The notes under the pieces were generated by a model. The model saw only the letters and a list, made by a program, of their open reading frames with translations, was not told the DNA's origin and did no database searches. Positions 42,219-51,374 of a stretch of 64,000 nt of DNA are shown here, one piece after another (positions within the stretch are counted from its first letter, which is position 1; each line of letters opens with the position of its first letter). The stretch lies in NCBI GenBank assembly GCA_965198725.1, contig CBDAPX010000001.1, positions 1 to 64,000 of the forward strand. The letters are read 5' to 3'. Origin of the DNA: CBDAPX01 sp965198725 (GTDB taxonomy: Bacteria; Pseudomonadota; Alphaproteobacteria; Rhodobacterales; Rhodobacteraceae). A program made the translations under genes and the position numbers.

Positions 42219-43640
42219 ATGACCGATCGACCATTTCGCCCCTTCGAATCGAGCCTGCCGCAGGACGAAGCCTTGGACGTTTTGCGCTCTGCCACCCATG
42301 GCGCAGATGATGGCGAGATTTTTGCGGAACGGCGCAAAAGCGAAAGCTTGGTCTTTGATGATGGGCGCTTGAAAACGGCCAGCTATGACGCGTCAGAGGG
42401 GTTTGGCCTGCGCGCGGTCAAAGGTGAAGTGTCCGGGTACGCCCATTCAACAGAGATGAGTATTTCGGCGCTGAAGCGGGCGGCAGAAACAGCACGCCTT
42501 GCGGTCGGCGATGGCGGTGGCACATTGGCAGACGCCCCGCAAAGCACGAATACCAAGCTCTACACCGATGAAGACCCGATTGCGGGTGTCACGTTCCCCG
42601 TCAAAATCGACACACTGCGCGAAATTGATGCCTATCTGCGCGACAAGGACAGCCGGGTGGTTCAGGTCTCTGCCTCTATCGGTGCGTCCCTGCAAGAAAT
42701 TGAGATCATGCGCCCCGACGGGCAGATTCTGCGCGATGCGCGCCCGATGACCCGCGTGAATATCTCGGTCATCGCTGAACACAATGGCCGTCGCGAAAGC
42801 GGTAGCGCGGGCGGCGGCGGCCGGATCGGTTTGGGCGGTCTGATCGACCCGGCAGATTGGAAAGCGAAAGCGGACGAAGCGTTGCGGATTGCCTTGGTGA
42901 ACCTCGAAGCGGTTGCCGCTCCGGCGGGCCTCATGGAAGTCGTGCTTGGACCGGGCTGGCCCGGTATTTTGTTGCACGAAGCGGTGGGTCATGGTCTCGA
43001 AGGGGATTTCAACCGCAAAGGCTCTAGCGCCTTTTCGGGCCTGATGGGTGAGCGTGTGGCGGCCCCGGGTGTGACCGTTCTGGATGACGGCACCCTGCCC
43101 GACAGGCGCGGATCCATTTCGATAGACGATGAAGGCACACCCTCGGCCCGTAACGTCCTGATCGAGGACGGCATTCTGGTCGGCTATATGCAGGACCGTC
43201 AAAACGCGCGTTTGATGGGTGTTCCGGCGACGGGCAATGGCCGACGTCAGTCTTATGCACATGCTCCGATGCCCCGGATGACCAACACCTACATGCTCGG
43301 CGGTCCGGCTGACCCGGCGGCTTTGGTTGCCGATATAAAGGACGGCATTTATGCCGTAGGTTTCGGCGGCGGGCAGGTCGACATCACGAACGGCAAGTTC
43401 GTCTTTTCCTGTACCGAGGCGTACCGGGTGCAAAACGGTGTTGTCGGCGCGCCAGTCAAAGGCGCCACGCTGATCGGCGACGGGGCAACCGCGCTGAAAC
43501 ACATCCGCGGGATCGCCAATGACATGGCGCTGGACCCCGGGATGGGCAATTGCGGCAAGGCCGGGCAGTGGGTACCGGTTGGTGTGGGCCAACCCACCCT
43601 GTTCATTGATGGATTAACCGTAGGTGGCAGTGCGGCCTGA
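42219..43640 (+). CDS. tldD: Metalloprotease TldD
   Basis: A 473-residue TldD/PmbA family protease. The zinc site is HEAVGHGLEGD (ILLHEAVGHG) and GGGQVDITNGKF lies near the C-terminus. With TldE it trims peptides or processes microcin-like precursors; its partner is not in this window. It is divergent from ctaC. Confidence 0.95.
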   Translation: MTDRPFRPFESSLPQDEALDVLRSATHGADDGEIFAERRKSESLVFDDGRLKTASYDASEGFGLRAVKGEVSGYAHSTEMSISALKRAAETARLAVGDGGGTLADAPQSTNTKLYTDEDPIAGVTFPVKIDTLREIDAYLRDKDSRVVQVSASIGASLQEIEIMRPDGQILRDARPMTRVNISVIAEHNGRRESGSAGGGGRIGLGGLIDPADWKAKADEALRIALVNLEAVAAPAGLMEVVLGPGWPGILLHEAVGHGLEGDFNRKGSSAFSGLMGERVAAPGVTVLDDGTLPDRRGSISIDDEGTPSARNVLIEDGILVGYMQDRQNARLMGVPATGNGRRQSYAHAPMPRMTNTYMLGGPADPAALVADIKDGIYAVGFGGGQVDITNGKFVFSCTEAYRVQNGVVGAPVKGATLIGDGATALKHIRGIANDMALDPGMGNCGKAGQWVPVGVGQPTLFIDGLTVGGSAA

Positions 43641-43735
43641 GCCGCAAAACCAAAGAAACAAAAGAAATCGACTGCGATTCATCTCCCGTTAACCGCTTTG
43701 CATTTAACCATTAAGTGCAGCAAGCGGAGTGCAGG

Positions 43736-44890
43736 ATGACCGGAGATTTTTTTTCTTCCACCACCCCCCTACACCCACCCACCACGGAAGACGAAAGGTT
43801 CCAATGGCTCCGCTTGCTGCGCTGTCGACGCGTTGGTCCGACCACGTTTCGGCGATTGATGATGGAGCACGGGTCCGCCGATGTCGCGATGGCCGCGTTG
43901 CCCGAAATCGCCGCGCAGGCCGGTGTAGATGACTATACTCTTTGCCCAGAAAACGTGATCGCCGCCGAAGTGAGGGCGGCGCGACAGGCGAATGCCCGCA
44001 TGATCTGTCTTGGCGATGCGCTCTATCCAGAGGCGCTGGCCGAATTGCCGGATGCGCCTCCGATCCTGTGGGTCGTAGGAGATGCCGCGCAATTGCAAAA
44101 GCCGTTGATTGCAATGGTCGGCGCCAGAAACGCCTCATCGCTGGGCACCCGAATGGCACGGGCCTTGGCAAAAGAGTTGGGCGCTGCAGGATATGTGGTT
44201 GTGTCCGGCCTGGCCCGCGGCGTGGATACATCCGCACATCTCGGCGCGCTGAAATCGGGGACAATCGCCGTCATGGCGGGCGGCGTGGACGTGATTTACC
44301 CCTCCGAAAACCGCGAACTGGCCTCTGACATCATCAAAACGGGCGCGTTGCTGTCGGAACAACCCGTTGGGCTGCCGCCCAAGGCCCGGCATTTCCGGAC
44401 CCGGAACCGAATCATATCCGGTCTTGCGCGCGCGGTTGTCGTGGTTGAGGCCGCGGCAAAGTCAGGAAGTTTGATCACCGCGCGCGACGCATTGGATCAG
44501 GGGCGAGAGGTTTTGGCCGTTCCCGGCCATCCGTTCGACGCCCGCGCGGCCGGGTGCAACATGCTGATCCGCGATGGGTCTCATTTGGTGCGCAATGCCG
44601 AAGACGTCATTGCCGCGCTGCCACCCGAACCAGCCCGTCGTGCGCCCGTCAAACCCCGTATCGAAGACATCCCCAAACCGCCGCCAGAGCGCCGCAGCCT
44701 GCAACAAACCATCCCATTACATCAGCAAATCCTCGATCGGCTGGGGCCTTCACCAGTCGCCGAAGATCAATTGCTGCGCGACCTCGACGCGTCGCCACAG
44801 CATGTCGCGCCAGCTCTTGTGGACCTTGAACTTGACGGCCAAATTCAGCGCAGGTCAGGCGGTTTGCTGACCAGACTGCCAAACGGTTGA
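43736..44890 (+). CDS. dprA: DNA-processing protein DprA
   Basis: A 384-residue protein that loads RecA on incoming single-stranded DNA. ATG 43736 has GGAG at suitable distance; an ATG at 43715 is in frame. The Rossmann-like core has AMVGARNASSLG, VVSGLARGVDTSAH and FRTRNRIISGL, and SGSLITA. The C-terminal winged-helix domain (about 325-384) ends RRSGGLLTRLPNG. The N-terminal SAM-like part begins DERFQWLRLL. Confidence 0.95.
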   Translation: MTGDFFSSTTPLHPPTTEDERFQWLRLLRCRRVGPTTFRRLMMEHGSADVAMAALPEIAAQAGVDDYTLCPENVIAAEVRAARQANARMICLGDALYPEALAELPDAPPILWVVGDAAQLQKPLIAMVGARNASSLGTRMARALAKELGAAGYVVVSGLARGVDTSAHLGALKSGTIAVMAGGVDVIYPSENRELASDIIKTGALLSEQPVGLPPKARHFRTRNRIISGLARAVVVVEAAAKSGSLITARDALDQGREVLAVPGHPFDARAAGCNMLIRDGSHLVRNAEDVIAALPPEPARRAPVKPRIEDIPKPPPERRSLQQTIPLHQQILDRLGPSPVAEDQLLRDLDASPQHVAPALVDLELDGQIQRRSGGLLTRLPNG

Positions 44891-45011
44891 CCACCTTTTC
44901 CGACCCGCCCGGCGCGCGGTCCCCGAATAGCACACGATTGACAATCGCCCCTTGAACCCCACATCTTGCGCGGCCATAGAGCCCCAAAGTCTATTGAGAG
45001 GGTCGAGCATC

Positions 45012-47588
45012 ATGCCCGTAGTTGTTGTCGAATCCCCGGCAAAGGCAAAAACCATAAACAAATACCTTGGCCCCGATTACACGGTGCTGGCGTCCTATGG
45101 TCACGTCCGCGATCTGCCTCCCAAGGATGGGTCGGTCGATCCAGAGCATGAATTCGAGATGACATGGGAGGTCGCCAGCGACAGCAAGAAACATGTCAAA
45201 GCGATTGCCGACGCGTTGAAAGAAGACAACGCGCTGATCCTCGCGACCGACCCGGATCGCGAAGGCGAGGCCATCAGCTGGCACCTGCAAGAGGCACTGA
45301 CCAAGCGCAAATCGATCAAGAAGGATACGCCAGTCAGCCGCGTGGTGTTCAACGCAATCACCAAATCCGCGGTCACCGAAGCAATGGAAAACCCGCGCGA
45401 AGTCGACATGCCGCTGGTCGAGGCGTATCTGGCGCGCCGCGCGTTGGACTATCTGGTGGGTTTCAACCTGTCGCCAGTTTTGTGGCGCAAATTGCCCGGT
45501 GCCCGCTCTGCCGGGCGGGTACAATCCGTCTGCCTGCGCTTGATCGTCGAGCGCGAGATGGAAATCGAGGCGTTCAAACCGCGCGAATACTGGTCTGTCA
45601 AAGCCATGCTGGGCACGCCCCGCGGGCAGGAATACGAGGCGCGGCTGACCGTCTTGGCGGGCAAAAAGCTCGACCGTTATGACATTGCCAACGAAACACA
45701 GGCCGAACTGGCGGTGCAGGCCGTCACGAGCCGGGACCTGACCGTTCAATCGGTTGAAGCAAAACCTGCCAACCGCAAGCCGTCTGCCCCCTTCATGACA
45801 TCGACACTGCAGCAAGAGGCGAGCCGCAAGTTCGGCATGGGCGCGCGCCAAACGATGAGCACGGCTCAAAGGCTCTATGAGGCGGGACACATTACTTATA
45901 TGCGAACTGACGGCATCGACATGGCGCCAGAAGCCGTCGCCGCCGCCCGCGACGCAATCAAGGATCGCTATGGCGATGCCTATTTGCCCGACAGCCCACG
46001 CATTTACAAAAACAAGGCCAAGAACGCACAAGAAGCGCATGAATGCATCCGCCCAACAGACATGACGCGTGATGCCGCGGCGTTGAAAGTGATGGATGCC
46101 GATCAACGCCGTCTTTACGACCTGATTTGGAAACGGACCCTGGCCTGCCAGATGGATGCGGCACGCCTGGAACGGACAACCGTGAATGTCGGCAGTGCGG
46201 ACGGACAGGTTCAGATGCGCGCAACCGGTCAGGTGGTTCTCTTTGACGGGTTCATGCGGGTCTATGAAGAAGGTCGGGACGACGCTGTGGTCGATGAAGA
46301 CGACAAGCGTCTGCCCCAGATCCATGAAGGCGAAGTGGCCGATAAACGCGGCATCACACCCGAACAGCATTTCACCCAGCCACCGCCGCGCTATACCGAG
46401 GCAACCCTGGTCAAAAAGATGGAAGAGCTGGGGATCGGGCGCCCATCGACCTATGCCAGCATCGTCACCACGATCCAGGACCGCGACTATGTTCGCAAAG
46501 AAAAGAACCGACTGCTCCCCGAAGACAAAGGCCGGCTCGTCACCGCCTTTCTGACCAATTATTTCCGGCGCTACGTCGGCTATGACTTTACCGCCGATTT
46601 GGAAGGTCAGCTAGATGATGTGTCGGCGGGGGACGCCAATTATAAAGATGTCCTGACCCGGTTCTGGCGGGATTTTTCGGCTGCTGTGGCGGAAACCGCG
46701 GATCTGCGGATCACCGAGGTGTTGGAAAAGATCAACGAGGTTCTGGAACCGCATCTCTTTCCACCGAACGAAGAAGGCACTGACCCGCGCCAATGCCCGA
46801 ATTGCGGCATTGGACGGCTCAGCATGCGCACCGCACGGTCGGGGGGCGCCTTTATCGGTTGTTCAAACTACCCTGAATGCCGCTACACCCGACCCTTTGG
46901 TCCGCCGGGTATGGAAGAGGCATCCGGCATTCCGCCCGAAGGCAAAGTTCTGGGCGAAGACGCGGGCGACAAGATTTATGCGTTTAAGGGCCGGTTTGGT
47001 CCTTATGTCCAACGTGGCGAGGCCACCGATGAGCAACCCAAACCGCCACGTCAGTCGATCCCAAAGGGCTGGGTCCCGGAAGAGCTGACATTGGAACAAG
47101 GGGTCCGCTTGCTGTCCTTGCCGCGGGAAATCGGGCCGCATCCCGAAGACGGCGTGATGATCTGGGCCAATATCGGACGATACGGGCCGTACTTGAAACA
47201 CGCGCCCAGCATTTCGGACCGGGGCGGCACCAATGCCAACCTTGAAGATGTCGAAGAGTTTTTTACCATCGGTATGAACCGCGCTGTTGAAGTCATCGCG
47301 GCCAAACCCAAGCGCGGTCGCGCCGCAGCGGCAACACCTTTGCGCGAGCTGGGAGATCATCCGGATGGTGGTCCAGTGTCCGTGATGAAGGGACGCTATG
47401 GCCCTTATGTTAAATGGGACAAGATCAACGCCACCCTGCCCGACACGATCGAGGTTGATAACGTGACGCTGGAACAGGCGTTGGAGCTGATCGCAGAACG
47501 CGCGGCCAAGAAAGGCACGCGCAAAAAGGCTGCTCCCAAGAAAAAGACCACGGCGAAAAAGAAGACCACCAAAGCGGCGTCAAAGTAG
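45012..47588 (+). CDS. topA: DNA topoisomerase I
   Basis: An 858-residue type IA topoisomerase relaxing negative supercoils. ATG 45012 (MPVVVVESPAKAKT) is the family start. The Toprim domain has ESPAKA and DPDREGE. The catalytic Tyr is about residue 296 (ITYMRTDG). A zinc-ribbon follows (CPNCGIGRLS ... GCSNYPEC), then repeated C-terminal DNA-binding segments (GRFGPYVQ, GRYGPYLK, GRYGPYVK). The tail is Lys-rich. It ends in TAG, which matters for the stop codons in the Tad locus. Confidence 0.97.
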   Translation: MPVVVVESPAKAKTINKYLGPDYTVLASYGHVRDLPPKDGSVDPEHEFEMTWEVASDSKKHVKAIADALKEDNALILATDPDREGEAISWHLQEALTKRKSIKKDTPVSRVVFNAITKSAVTEAMENPREVDMPLVEAYLARRALDYLVGFNLSPVLWRKLPGARSAGRVQSVCLRLIVEREMEIEAFKPREYWSVKAMLGTPRGQEYEARLTVLAGKKLDRYDIANETQAELAVQAVTSRDLTVQSVEAKPANRKPSAPFMTSTLQQEASRKFGMGARQTMSTAQRLYEAGHITYMRTDGIDMAPEAVAAARDAIKDRYGDAYLPDSPRIYKNKAKNAQEAHECIRPTDMTRDAAALKVMDADQRRLYDLIWKRTLACQMDAARLERTTVNVGSADGQVQMRATGQVVLFDGFMRVYEEGRDDAVVDEDDKRLPQIHEGEVADKRGITPEQHFTQPPPRYTEATLVKKMEELGIGRPSTYASIVTTIQDRDYVRKEKNRLLPEDKGRLVTAFLTNYFRRYVGYDFTADLEGQLDDVSAGDANYKDVLTRFWRDFSAAVAETADLRITEVLEKINEVLEPHLFPPNEEGTDPRQCPNCGIGRLSMRTARSGGAFIGCSNYPECRYTRPFGPPGMEEASGIPPEGKVLGEDAGDKIYAFKGRFGPYVQRGEATDEQPKPPRQSIPKGWVPEELTLEQGVRLLSLPREIGPHPEDGVMIWANIGRYGPYLKHAPSISDRGGTNANLEDVEEFFTIGMNRAVEVIAAKPKRGRAAAATPLRELGDHPDGGPVSVMKGRYGPYVKWDKINATLPDTIEVDNVTLEQALELIAERAAKKGTRKKAAPKKKTTAKKKTTKAASK

Positions 47589-47715
47589 CACCTTAGACGC
47601 GCCAAGTTGATCACAGTGCCACCTCGCGGCCCAGTTGCGCAAACACCGGGCCGGTTTGTTGACTTTCCCAGGACGCAACGTCACAACTCGCGCAGCCTAC
47701 ATCAGGGGAAAGCGC

Positions 47716-48420
47716 ATGAAGAAAGTGTATTCAAACGCGGCAGAGGCACTGGATGGCCTTTTGTTTGACGGGATGCAGATTGCCGCAGGGGGTTTCGGCC
47801 TGTGCGGCATTCCAGAGTTGCTGTTGCAAGCGATCAAGGACGCCGGGACCAAGGACCTGACCTTTGCATCGAACAATGCGGGTGTCGACGATTTCGGCAT
47901 CGGTATTTTGCTGCAGACCAAGCAGGTCAAGAAAATGATCAGTTCTTATGTCGGCGAAAACGCCGAATTCATGCGCCAGTATCTGAGCGGCGAGCTCGAG
48001 TTGGAGTTTAACCCGCAAGGAACGCTGGCCGAGCGCATGCGCGCGGGCGGGTGCGGTATCCCGGGGTTTTACACAAAGACCGGCGTTGGCACCGTCATCG
48101 CGGATGGCAAAGAGCACAAAGAGTTCAATGGCGAAACCTACATTATGGAAGAAGGTATCTTTGCCGATCTTTCCATCGTCAAGGCGTGGAAAGCAGACGA
48201 CACCGGCAACCTGGTCTTCCGCAAAACGGCCCGCAACTTTAACCCGCCTGCAGCCATGTGCGGCAAAGTCTGTGTCGCCGAGGTGGAAGAGATTGTGCCG
48301 CGCGGATCGCTGGACCCTGACATGATCCATTTGCCGGGCATTTACGTGCATCGCATCATTCAAGGCGAGCATGAAAAGCGGATTGAACAGCGCACAACGC
48401 GTACGCGGGAGGAAGCATAA
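47716..48420 (+). CDS. 3-oxoacid CoA-transferase subunit A
   Basis: A 234-residue alpha subunit of succinyl-CoA:3-oxoacid (acetoacetate) CoA-transferase. It starts at ATG 47716 after AGGGGAAAG. The CoA-binding motif is GGFGLCGIPELL, and GCGIPGFYTKTGVGT follows. With subunit B it moves CoA to acetoacetate for ketone-body or short-chain-acid use. The stop overlaps the next ATG (TAATG). Confidence 0.94.
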   Translation: MKKVYSNAAEALDGLLFDGMQIAAGGFGLCGIPELLLQAIKDAGTKDLTFASNNAGVDDFGIGILLQTKQVKKMISSYVGENAEFMRQYLSGELELEFNPQGTLAERMRAGGCGIPGFYTKTGVGTVIADGKEHKEFNGETYIMEEGIFADLSIVKAWKADDTGNLVFRKTARNFNPPAAMCGKVCVAEVEEIVPRGSLDPDMIHLPGIYVHRIIQGEHEKRIEQRTTRTREEA

Positions 48421-49043
48421 TGCCTTGGGATCGGAACCAAATGGCTGCACGCGCAGCCCAAGAGCTTGAAGACGGCATGTATGTGAACCTTGGCATCGGC
48501 ATTCCGACGCTGGTGGCGAACTATGTCGGTGACAAGGACATCACCCTGCAATCGGAAAACGGTATGCTGGGCATGGGCCCCTTCCCGTTCGAAGGCGAAG
48601 AAGACCCCGATCTTATCAACGCGGGCAAACAGACCATCACAGAACTGTCGCGCACGTCCTATTTCGACAGCGCCACGTCCTTTGGCATGATCCGGGGCGG
48701 TAAAATCGCTGCCGCGATCCTTGGCGCGATGGAAGTGGCCGAAAACGGCGATCTGGCGAACTGGATGATCCCGGGCAAGCTTGTCAAAGGGATGGGTGGG
48801 GCGATGGACCTCGTCGCGGGCGTCGGTCGCGTAATTGTTGTGATGGACCACACCAACAAACATGGCGACAGCAAAGTCCTGACGGCCTGCACCTTGCCGC
48901 TGACCGGACAAGGCGTGGTGGATCGTATCATCACCAACCTGGGCGTTCTGGACGTGGTCGATGGCGGTCTGAAAATCGTTGAGCTCGCCGATGGCGTCAG
49001 CGAAGAAGACATGCGCGCCTCGACCGAAGCGACGATCGTATAA
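48420..49043 (+). CDS. 3-oxoacid CoA-transferase subunit B
   Basis: A 207-residue beta subunit. The active-site Glu is in SENGMLGMGP, and NLGIGIPTLVANY and GGAMDLVAGVGRV are family motifs. It is coupled to subunit A by the TAATG overlap, so one heteromeric enzyme is made. It converges on the lytic transglycosylase gene. Confidence 0.95.
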   Translation: MPWDRNQMAARAAQELEDGMYVNLGIGIPTLVANYVGDKDITLQSENGMLGMGPFPFEGEEDPDLINAGKQTITELSRTSYFDSATSFGMIRGGKIAAAILGAMEVAENGDLANWMIPGKLVKGMGGAMDLVAGVGRVIVVMDHTNKHGDSKVLTACTLPLTGQGVVDRIITNLGVLDVVDGGLKIVELADGVSEEDMRASTEATIV

Positions 49044-49053
49044 GCGACGATTG

Positions 49054-49851
49054 CTACCTTACAAACACACAGCCGTCCGATATTAATTCGGGCGGCGTTT
49101 GACACAGGCCCTTTGCCACGGCAAAGGCTGCCAGCACTTTCGGCACATAGTCACGCGTTTCAGCATATGGCGGCACGCCGCTATGCGAGCGCACGGCCCC
49201 TTCGCCCGCGTTGTACCCGGCCAGAACCAGGATCGGATCCTGTCCAAATTCCTGCATGAGCCAGTCGAGATACCGAACGCCACCTGATATGTTCTGATTG
49301 GGTTCCAGACTGTTGTTGACGCCAAACCGGGAAGCGGTTGCCGGCATCAGTTGCATCAGCCCCTGCGCCCCTGCCCCGCTTTCCGCATCGATCCGACCGC
49401 CGGATTCGACGGCAATGACAGCCAAAACCAATGCCGGGGAAATTTGGGTCCCGACCGTTGAGCCCAGGATCGACGCGTTATGCGCCTTTGCAATGTTTTG
49501 CAGTGTCTGCAGCCGCGGCGTTGAAACCTGTGTATCTGGGCCTTTCAGCGCCTGCAGGGCCTGATCCAGTCGCCAAGGACCGCCATCCGCACTGACCGGC
49601 GCAACGGTTTCCCAGAACCATGCATATTTTCCCGGGCCATCCGGTGTTGGCGACGAAGGCGCAACGGACGGAGCGGCCGTCACGACCTCTTCTTGCGGTT
49701 CGATCTGCACATTGATCCGCTTTTTTGTGCCCGGCGCAGGCGGCTTGACCCGTTTGGCCTGAAAATCGGCAAATGGTTTGGGCTGATCCGCACTGGGCGC
49801 GACGGCCAGACACAGAGTCATCAAAACGAACGCAATGGATATGCGTTTCAT
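49054..49851 (-). CDS. Lytic transglycosylase (SLT domain) linked to the pilin genes
   Basis: A 265-residue exported protein. ATG 49851 gives a signal peptide (MKRISIAFVLMTLCLAVAPSA); the open frame upstream to 50058 is not needed. A Pro-rich linker follows. The SLT domain has the catalytic Glu in AVIAVESGGRI, then GAQGLMQLMPATA and LVLAGYNAGEGAV. It cuts peptidoglycan. It is divergent from the Flp pilin genes and could make room for the pilus in the cell wall; that link is inferred. Confidence 0.92.
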   Translation of the reverse strand: MKRISIAFVLMTLCLAVAPSADQPKPFADFQAKRVKPPAPGTKKRINVQIEPQEEVVTAAPSVAPSSPTPDGPGKYAWFWETVAPVSADGGPWRLDQALQALKGPDTQVSTPRLQTLQNIAKAHNASILGSTVGTQISPALVLAVIAVESGGRIDAESGAGAQGLMQLMPATASRFGVNNSLEPNQNISGGVRYLDWLMQEFGQDPILVLAGYNAGEGAVRSHSGVPPYAETRDYVPKVLAAFAVAKGLCQTPPELISDGCVFVR

Positions 49852-50200
49852 TGCTGTAAATCCTGCTCGATTGTTTTTGCCAGAGTCTGGTTGAAAGTAG
49901 CTCCCGCAGCCAGCCCAGAGGTCAGAACGTGTCAATTTCGCCAAACTTGGTGACCAATTTGCCGCTCGAAAATGAGCAAAATCACGGAACATGAATAAAA
50001 AATTCATACAAAACATATGCTTAACAAAAAAATCTGAAAAACATAGATTTAGACACAAAATCCCATTTCAGGCCCAAATCCCGCCACAGGTGCACGTCTA
50101 TATAGCGACATACCGCAACGGACATCGATCCTAGGTTGAGAGCTGGTTCGAACGGATGGCGCGGTTGTGAAACTTTTCTTATGATCCTTGGAGGGACAAA
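49852..50200 (+). promoter_or_regulatory. Intergenic control region before the first pilin
   Basis: These 349 bases between the transglycosylase and pilin 1 hold no credible gene. It is AT-rich around 49985-50040. A 13-base element ATTTCGCCAAACT at 49935-49947 is repeated upstream of pilin 2. The last 22 bases before the pilin, containing TTGGAGGGACAAA, are identical before both pilin genes and hold the ribosome-binding site. Confidence 0.5.
49935..49947 (+). repeat. Direct repeat copy 1 upstream of the pilins
   Basis: ATTTCGCCAAACT, followed by a looser match including TTTG and GC-rich bases. The second copy is at 50628-50640. It may be a regulator site or residue of the pilin duplication. 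Confidence 0.55.
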
Positions 50201-50389
50201 ATGCTGAACTTTATCAAAAACTTCCGTAAAGACGAAAACGGTGCCGTGACTGTTGACTGGGTTGTTCTGACCGCAGCCATCGTTGCCCTGGCAGGTGCCG
50301 CTTACACTGCAGTTTCCGGTGGCGCAGACAACCTGACCGCTGAGACATCGAAATTCATCAAAGCACAAGACCCGGACTCGGCGAACTAA
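50201..50389 (+). CDS. Flp-type pilin (copy 1)
   Basis: A 62-residue prepilin. The leader is MLNFIKNFRKDENG. Cleavage by a TadV/CpaA-type peptidase is expected after that Gly, leaving AVTVDWVVLTAAIVALAGAA as the hydrophobic helix. The usual Flp +5 Glu and +6 Tyr are Asp and Trp. The mature tail ends KFIKAQDPDSAN. A terminator follows 25 bases after the stop, giving abundant monocistronic message. The protein is identical to copy 2 at 50749. Confidence 0.9.
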   Translation: MLNFIKNFRKDENGAVTVDWVVLTAAIVALAGAAYTAVSGGADNLTAETSKFIKAQDPDSAN

Positions 50390-50414
50390 TCGACGAACCA
50401 GTTCTGACTTAAGT

Positions 50415-50455
50415 GGCCGCGTCTCTGCAAAAGAGGCGCGGCCATTTGCTATTTT
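50415..50455 (+). terminator. Terminator after pilin copy 1
   Basis: The stem GGCCGCGTCTC / GAGGCGCGGCC has a seven-base loop and one G-T pair, and is followed by a T-rich stretch. Confidence 0.8.
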
Positions 50456-50748
50456 ACCCCTAGCAATTCCAGGTTGCGTTTAGCGAAAAATATATAACAT
50501 AGGTCAAAAAATCGCCACATTCGTCAAAGCGAAACATCCGGCTACAAAGGTGATTCATTTTTATCTATTGATTTCAGTTGCTTAAAATTTTCCCCAAAAA
50601 GCCCTGTGATTGCCCAATTGTCCGTTGATTTCGCCAAACTGATGCCAAATTTGAGCGGTTTATTGCTCATATACCAAGTCGGGAGCGGACAACGTCAAAC
50701 GCAACCCAAAGACGAGGTGGTTTTTAATCTGATCCTTGGAGGGACAAA
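50456..50748 (+). promoter_or_regulatory. Intergenic control region before pilin copy 2
   Basis: This stretch contains no gene. It includes AT-rich promoter-like bases near 50560-50595, the second ATTTCGCCAAACT copy at 50628-50640, and the duplicated 22-base leader before the ATG. Confidence 0.45.
50628..50640 (+). repeat. Direct repeat copy 2 upstream of the pilins
   Basis: ATTTCGCCAAACT, identical to 49935-49947. It lies 109 bases before the ATG of pilin 2, compared with 254 bases for pilin 1. Confidence 0.55.
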
Positions 50749-50937
50749 ATGCTGAACTTTATCAAAAACTTCCGTAAAGACGAAAACGGTGCCGTGACTG
50801 TTGACTGGGTTGTTCTGACCGCAGCCATCGTTGCCCTGGCAGGTGCCGCTTACACCGCAGTTTCGGGTGGCGCAGACAACCTGACCGCTGAGACATCGAA
50901 ATTCATCAAAGCACAAGACCCGGATTCCGCGAACTAA
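50749..50937 (+). CDS. Flp-type pilin (copy 2)
   Basis: This 62-residue prepilin is identical in protein to copy 1, with only a few silent base changes (for example TACACC for TACACT and GATTCC for GACTCG). It has the same leader, Asp+5/Trp+6 pattern and tail. It also has its own terminator. Recent duplication or gene conversion explains the identity. Confidence 0.9.
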   Translation: MLNFIKNFRKDENGAVTVDWVVLTAAIVALAGAAYTAVSGGADNLTAETSKFIKAQDPDSAN

Positions 50938-50960
50938 GTTCGACAACATCCGCCAATATA

Positions 50961-50994
50961 AGGCCGCGCACTTACACTGCGCGGCCTTTGTTTC
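50961..50994 (+). terminator. Terminator after pilin copy 2
   Basis: AGGCCGCGCA / TGCGCGGCCT is a ten-base perfect stem with a seven-base loop, followed by TTGTTT. Confidence 0.85.
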
Positions 50995-51024
50995 TAAATC
51001 TCCTAGCTGCTGAGTGAGATTGCT

Positions 51025-51204
51025 ATGAAGAAATTGATTAAAAGGTTTCTGCGACGCGAAAACGGCGCAGTCACTGTTGACTGGGTTGTTCTGTGCGCAG
51101 CCACTGTCGCGCTGGCCGCTGGCGCGGTTCATACGATCCGCACCGCAAATGGTGGCATCGGTGAATCGACAGCAGATTATATCGAGAGTTTTGACCCGAA
51201 CTGA
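51025..51204 (+). CDS. Divergent third Flp-type pilin
   Basis: A 59-residue prepilin. The leader MKKLIKRFLRRENG precedes AVTVDWVVLCAATVALAAGA. The core AVTVDWVVL is the same as in the other two, but the tail differs (IRTANGGIGESTADYIESFD) and there is a Cys in the helix. It has no strong Shine-Dalgarno close by. It may be a minor pilin incorporated at low level, which is inference. It directly precedes the cpaB operon. Confidence 0.85.
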   Translation: MKKLIKRFLRRENGAVTVDWVVLCAATVALAAGAVHTIRTANGGIGESTADYIESFDPN

Positions 51205-51374
51205 GCGGACCATTTTCGCTCACTTCATTTCGCTTCGCCCGTTTGATTACGCACAAGCCGCCGTTTGATCAAAGCTTGTCCACGATTTGGACACAATCGT
51301 TGTCTAACCTGACAATGCGGGCAAACCGCATGATCGCAGATGCGGTCCAGTAACAAAATTGGAAGGGTACGAAA

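Noticed and set aside
45012..47588. Frameshift or truncation in topA or other large genes outside the Tad locus
   Set aside because: topA, acnB, ptsP, lysC, thrC and the cta genes have full family lengths and continuous motifs, so the lesions are not spread evenly over the sequence.
49852..50058. N-terminal extension of the lytic transglycosylase
   Set aside because: The open frame upstream is AT-rich, and the inner ATG at 49851 begins a normal signal peptide.
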